From contig PUMD01000101.1 of the NCBI GenBank assembly GCA_003551215.1, positions 1 through 35,915 of the forward strand: a DNA stretch of 35,915 nt. The letters are read 5' to 3'. A program made the translations under genes and the position numbers. The notes below the pieces were generated by a model. That model was not told the origin of the DNA. It made no database searches and was given only the letters and a program-made list of their open reading frames with translations. Shown here piece by piece: positions 33,300 to 35,915 of the stretch (within the stretch, counting starts at the first letter, position 1; each line of letters opens with the position of its first letter). Source of the DNA: Clostridia bacterium (GTDB lineage: Bacteria > Bacillota > Sulfobacillia > SLMV01).

Positions 33300-34568
33300 C
33301 TACCAGACTTCACGCCGCTTTATTGTCTGGCTGCGGCGCGGACCAACCGAAATGAGGGCTACAGGTATCTGAGATATTTCCTCCACTGTGGCGATATAGC
33401 GACGGGCAGCCTCGGGCAGTTCGGAAAAGCAGCTGCACTCGGAGATGTCGGCGTCCCAACCACAAAGGGTCTCATATACTGGCCGACACGCGGCGAGCTT
33501 CTCTGCAGTGGGCGGAAGATTGTTGATCACCGCTCCCTGGTACTCATAAGACACCGCAATCTTGACCTGGTCAAACCCGCTCAGAACATCGAGATTGCTC
33601 AGGCAGAGCATACCCAGACCGTTTACGCGGGTGGCGTACCGGAGGGCAACTCCATCCAGCCATCCGCACCGGCGCGGCCGACCAGTAGTAGTGCCAAACT
33701 CCTGTCCCTGTGTTCGGAGCTGATCTCCCAGGCTGCCGGTAAGCTCGGTGGGAAACGGGCCACCCCCCACACGAGAAGTGTAGGCCTTGACCACTCCCAG
33801 CACATTGCTGATGCTGGTGGGTCCCAGGCCAACCCCAGTGCAGGCACCTCCAGCAGTGGGCGATGAGGACGTTACGAAAGGATAAGTACCGTGGTCTACA
33901 TCCAGCATGGTTCCCTGCGCACCTTCCATAAGTATCTTCTTTTCGCAGTTGAGGGCCCGAAGCACAAAATCGGAAGCATCACACAGGTAGGGTTCTAACA
34001 GCTGGCCGTACGTTCTGAACTGCCGCAGCAGCCTCGCCTTGCTGAACGGAATGACGCTCAGCTGATCCTCAAGTCGCTGCAGGCGTGCGTGCAATCGTTG
34101 GGCAAAAGAACCACCAGAGACCAAATCTATCATGCGAATGCCTTCGCGCGATACCTTGTCGGTGTAGGCGGGACCAATCCCGCGAAGAGTAGTGCCAACC
34201 CTGTCATCACATCGCAGATCCTCCTGCAGCTGATCCAGCAGTTTGTGATACGGGAAAACAACATGAGCAGTCTCGGCGATGTGCAGGCCTTCCAGACTCA
34301 GCCCACTGCTGCTCACCCTATGCATCTCCCGAAGCAGCAGCTCCGGGTCGACCACCACTCCGCTGCCGATGAGGACCTGACAACCAGCAGTGATTCCGGA
34401 GGGGATCAAATGCAGGCGGTATTCATCATCGCCGATCACTACCGTATGGCCCGCGTTTGCTCCTCCCTGGTATCTGACTACCAGGTCGCCCTGACTGGCG
34501 AGATAATCGGTAATCTTCCCCTTGCCTTCGTCACCCCACTGCGCCCCCACAACGACTAATACCACCAC
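33300..34568 (-). CDS. purA: Adenylosuccinate synthetase
   Basis: Converts IMP, aspartate and GTP to adenylosuccinate in AMP synthesis. The 422-residue protein begins VVVGAQWGDEGKGK with catalytic Asp13 and shows NAGHTVV with His41, VGTTLRGIGPAYTDK, MEGAQGTMLDVDHGTYPFVTSS and GTTTGRPRRCGWLD. The GTG start has GGGGGA four bases upstream and lies 12 bp after the stop of the FAD-dependent dehydrogenase, so the two are co-transcribed. Confidence 0.97.
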   Translation of the reverse strand: MVVLVVVGAQWGDEGKGKITDYLASQGDLVVRYQGGANAGHTVVIGDDEYRLHLIPSGITAGCQVLIGSGVVVDPELLLREMHRVSSSGLSLEGLHIAETAHVVFPYHKLLDQLQEDLRCDDRVGTTLRGIGPAYTDKVSREGIRMIDLVSGGSFAQRLHARLQRLEDQLSVIPFSKARLLRQFRTYGQLLEPYLCDASDFVLRALNCEKKILMEGAQGTMLDVDHGTYPFVTSSSPTAGGACTGVGLGPTSISNVLGVVKAYTSRVGGGPFPTELTGSLGDQLRTQGQEFGTTTGRPRRCGWLDGVALRYATRVNGLGMLCLSNLDVLSGFDQVKIAVSYEYQGAVINNLPPTAEKLAACRPVYETLCGWDADISECSCFSELPEAARRYIATVEEISQIPVALISVGPRRSQTIKRREVW

Positions 34569-34580
34569 AAGTTCCCCCGT

Positions 34581-35915
34581 TCATTTCTGCCCGGCAATCT
34601 GTCGGGCAACGTGCACCCCCGATGCTGAGGACTGCGCCAGTCCACGCGTTATCCCGGCTCCGTCTCCCGCTACGTAGAGATTATCGACCGCTGTCTGCAG
34701 GGTTTCATCCACTGTGAGCGTTGCTGAATAGAATTTGACCTCCACGCCATAAAGGAGCGTATGGCGGGAATAGACCCCTGGAAGCATCTCGTCCAGTGCT
34801 TCCATCATCTCCAGGATTCCTAGGAGGTGCCGATACGGCAAAACCAGACTCAAATCTCCGGGTGTAGCCTGCCGCAGCGTGGGTTTGACCACGCCCCGTT
34901 CTATACGACGGGGGGTGGACCGTCTGCCGGCCAGCAGATCCCCCAGCCGCTGAACCAAAGCTCCCCCGCCCAGCATGTTGGCAAGAGAGGCGATATTGCT
35001 CCCGTACTGGATAGGCTCATCAAAAGGCTCTGTGAAAGTCTTCGAGACCAGGAGGGCGAAATTGCTGTTCTCGCCCCTCTGATCCTCATAGCTGTGCCCA
35101 TTTACAGTTATCAAGCCGTCGACGTTCTCCAGCGTTACCTCGCCGCCTGGGCACATGCAGAAGGTGCGCACGCGGTCATCAAAGGACTGAGAGTAATAAA
35201 GAAGCTTTGACTCGTAGACTTTGTCAGTTATCTCCTCGGTGACCAGAGAAGGAACCTCAACTCGCACCCCTATATCCACCGGGCTGGTCCTGACTTTTAT
35301 GCCCAGATCAGCCGCCTGTTTCTCCAGCCATCCCGACCCGGAACGACCGGGGGCAGCAACCACGCGTTCTGACCGGTACTCTGTGCCGTCAGCGCACACC
35401 ACACCCCGACACACTCCGTCTTTGACTACCAGGGTTTTCACTTCGGCACCGGTCTTTATATCGACCTGATCACGCAGATGCTCATAAGCGTTTTCGATGA
35501 CCTCAACGCAGCGGTCGGTTCCTAGATGGCGTATTCGCCCTGGTATAAAGATCAGATCAGCAGCTGCGGCGCGCCTGCGGAGCTGACGCACTTCCGCTTC
35601 ATCTCCACCGTAAACACGCGAGGGAGCACCAAAACGAACATACCATTCGTCTACGTAATCAATCAGACGCGCAAGACTCTGCTCGCCAATGTAATCTCCC
35701 AGCTCTCCACCAAATTTTGTGGTTAAAGTGATCTTACCGTCACTGAAGGCCCCTGCTCCACCCCAGCCATTGATGTTATGGCAGGGCTCGCAATTCAGGC
35801 ACTTGTCTGAAGCCGAATCTGACAGAGGGCAGCGTCGGTGCTTCAGGGCTCGCCCTCGCTCCAGCATCAATACCCGGATATCCGGCCACTGCCTTAGAAG
35901 CTCGATAGCGCAGAA
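34581..35915 (-). CDS. FAD-dependent dehydrogenase (COG2509-like), N-terminus beyond window
   Basis: The 445 visible codons are the C-terminal part; the frame stays open through the right edge (FCAIELLRQWPDIRVLMLERG), so the FAD-binding GxGxxG lies outside. A cysteine cluster (RCPLSD, then CLNCEPC) followed by NGWGGAGAFSDGKI marks this family. Further on are VVAAPGRSGSGW, a middle domain with CMCPGGEVT, and the C-terminal FAD-contact strand LYVAGDGAGITRGLAQSSASG. Family members are cytoplasmic flavoproteins of unknown substrate; the cysteines may hold a metal or act in redox. It shares an operon with purA. Confidence 0.88.
   Translation of the reverse strand, partial: FCAIELLRQWPDIRVLMLERGRALKHRRCPLSDSASDKCLNCEPCHNINGWGGAGAFSDGKITLTTKFGGELGDYIGEQSLARLIDYVDEWYVRFGAPSRVYGGDEAEVRQLRRRAAAADLIFIPGRIRHLGTDRCVEVIENAYEHLRDQVDIKTGAEVKTLVVKDGVCRGVVCADGTEYRSERVVAAPGRSGSGWLEKQAADLGIKVRTSPVDIGVRVEVPSLVTEEITDKVYESKLLYYSQSFDDRVRTFCMCPGGEVTLENVDGLITVNGHSYEDQRGENSNFALLVSKTFTEPFDEPIQYGSNIASLANMLGGGALVQRLGDLLAGRRSTPRRIERGVVKPTLRQATPGDLSLVLPYRHLLGILEMMEALDEMLPGVYSRHTLLYGVEVKFYSATLTVDETLQTAVDNLYVAGDGAGITRGLAQSSASGVHVARQIAGQK

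Overview
The window reads as chromosomal, housekeeping-rich DNA from a spore-forming member of the Bacillota, probably a Clostridia-type lineage of moderately high GC (mid-50s % by eye). The evidence is SpoVG behind a sigma-H-like promoter, Veg, a YtaF-type sporulation membrane protein, a GerMN domain, the WalR-WalK-YycH-YycI cell-wall regulon genes, FabI and an MEP-pathway IspE. I cannot name a genus. Almost everything lies on the minus strand; only the metallo-hydrolase, the tyrosine recombinase, Hsp20 and the creatininase-type hydrolase are on the plus strand. There is no CRISPR array, insertion sequence or prophage. Roughly half of the genes appear to start at GTG or TTG with good Shine-Dalgarno sequences, so several proteins below are shorter than their longest open frames.

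Layout by coordinate (minus-strand operons read right to left). 1-2426: promoter, ispE, MobA-like nucleotidyltransferase, sigma-H promoter, spoVG, glmU (cut by the window edge). 2445-6433: cyanophycin synthetase preceded by an intracellular chymotrypsin-fold peptidase, then the veg terminator. 6463-6821: veg with a consensus promoter. 6947-8738: pyrG with a leader that looks like a CTP-sensing attenuator. 8826-9230: a small one-helix membrane protein. 9368-11098: argS with an aberrant HIGH motif. 11187-13292 (plus): metallo-hydrolase, tyrosine recombinase, Hsp20. 13435-15173: Na/phosphate cotransporter with a PhoU-like tail. 15188-19153: fabI, rlmH, htrA, murA. 19327-24303: yycI, yycH, walK, walR. 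24506-25438 (plus): creatininase family. 25494-29988: three-gene envelope operon of two LysM/M23 peptidases and a GerMN-CapA fusion. 30117-31826: M14 carboxypeptidase. 32061-32507: tRNA-Asp, tRNA-Gly, tRNA-Thr with promoter and terminator. 32496-35915: ytaF, purA and an FAD-dependent dehydrogenase cut by the right edge.

The genes form a coherent cell-envelope theme: GlmU and MurA make peptidoglycan precursors, WalRK/YycHI senses and controls wall hydrolysis, HtrA guards envelope proteins, and the M23 and CapA-like proteins act outside the membrane. The least conventional pieces are the peptidase-cyanophycin synthetase pair (no cyanophycinase in view), the GerMN-CapA fusion, the ArgRS without a recognisable HIGH motif, the recombinase lacking its catalytic lysine, and the pyrG leader. 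Function assignments rest on reading motifs; no database search was run.
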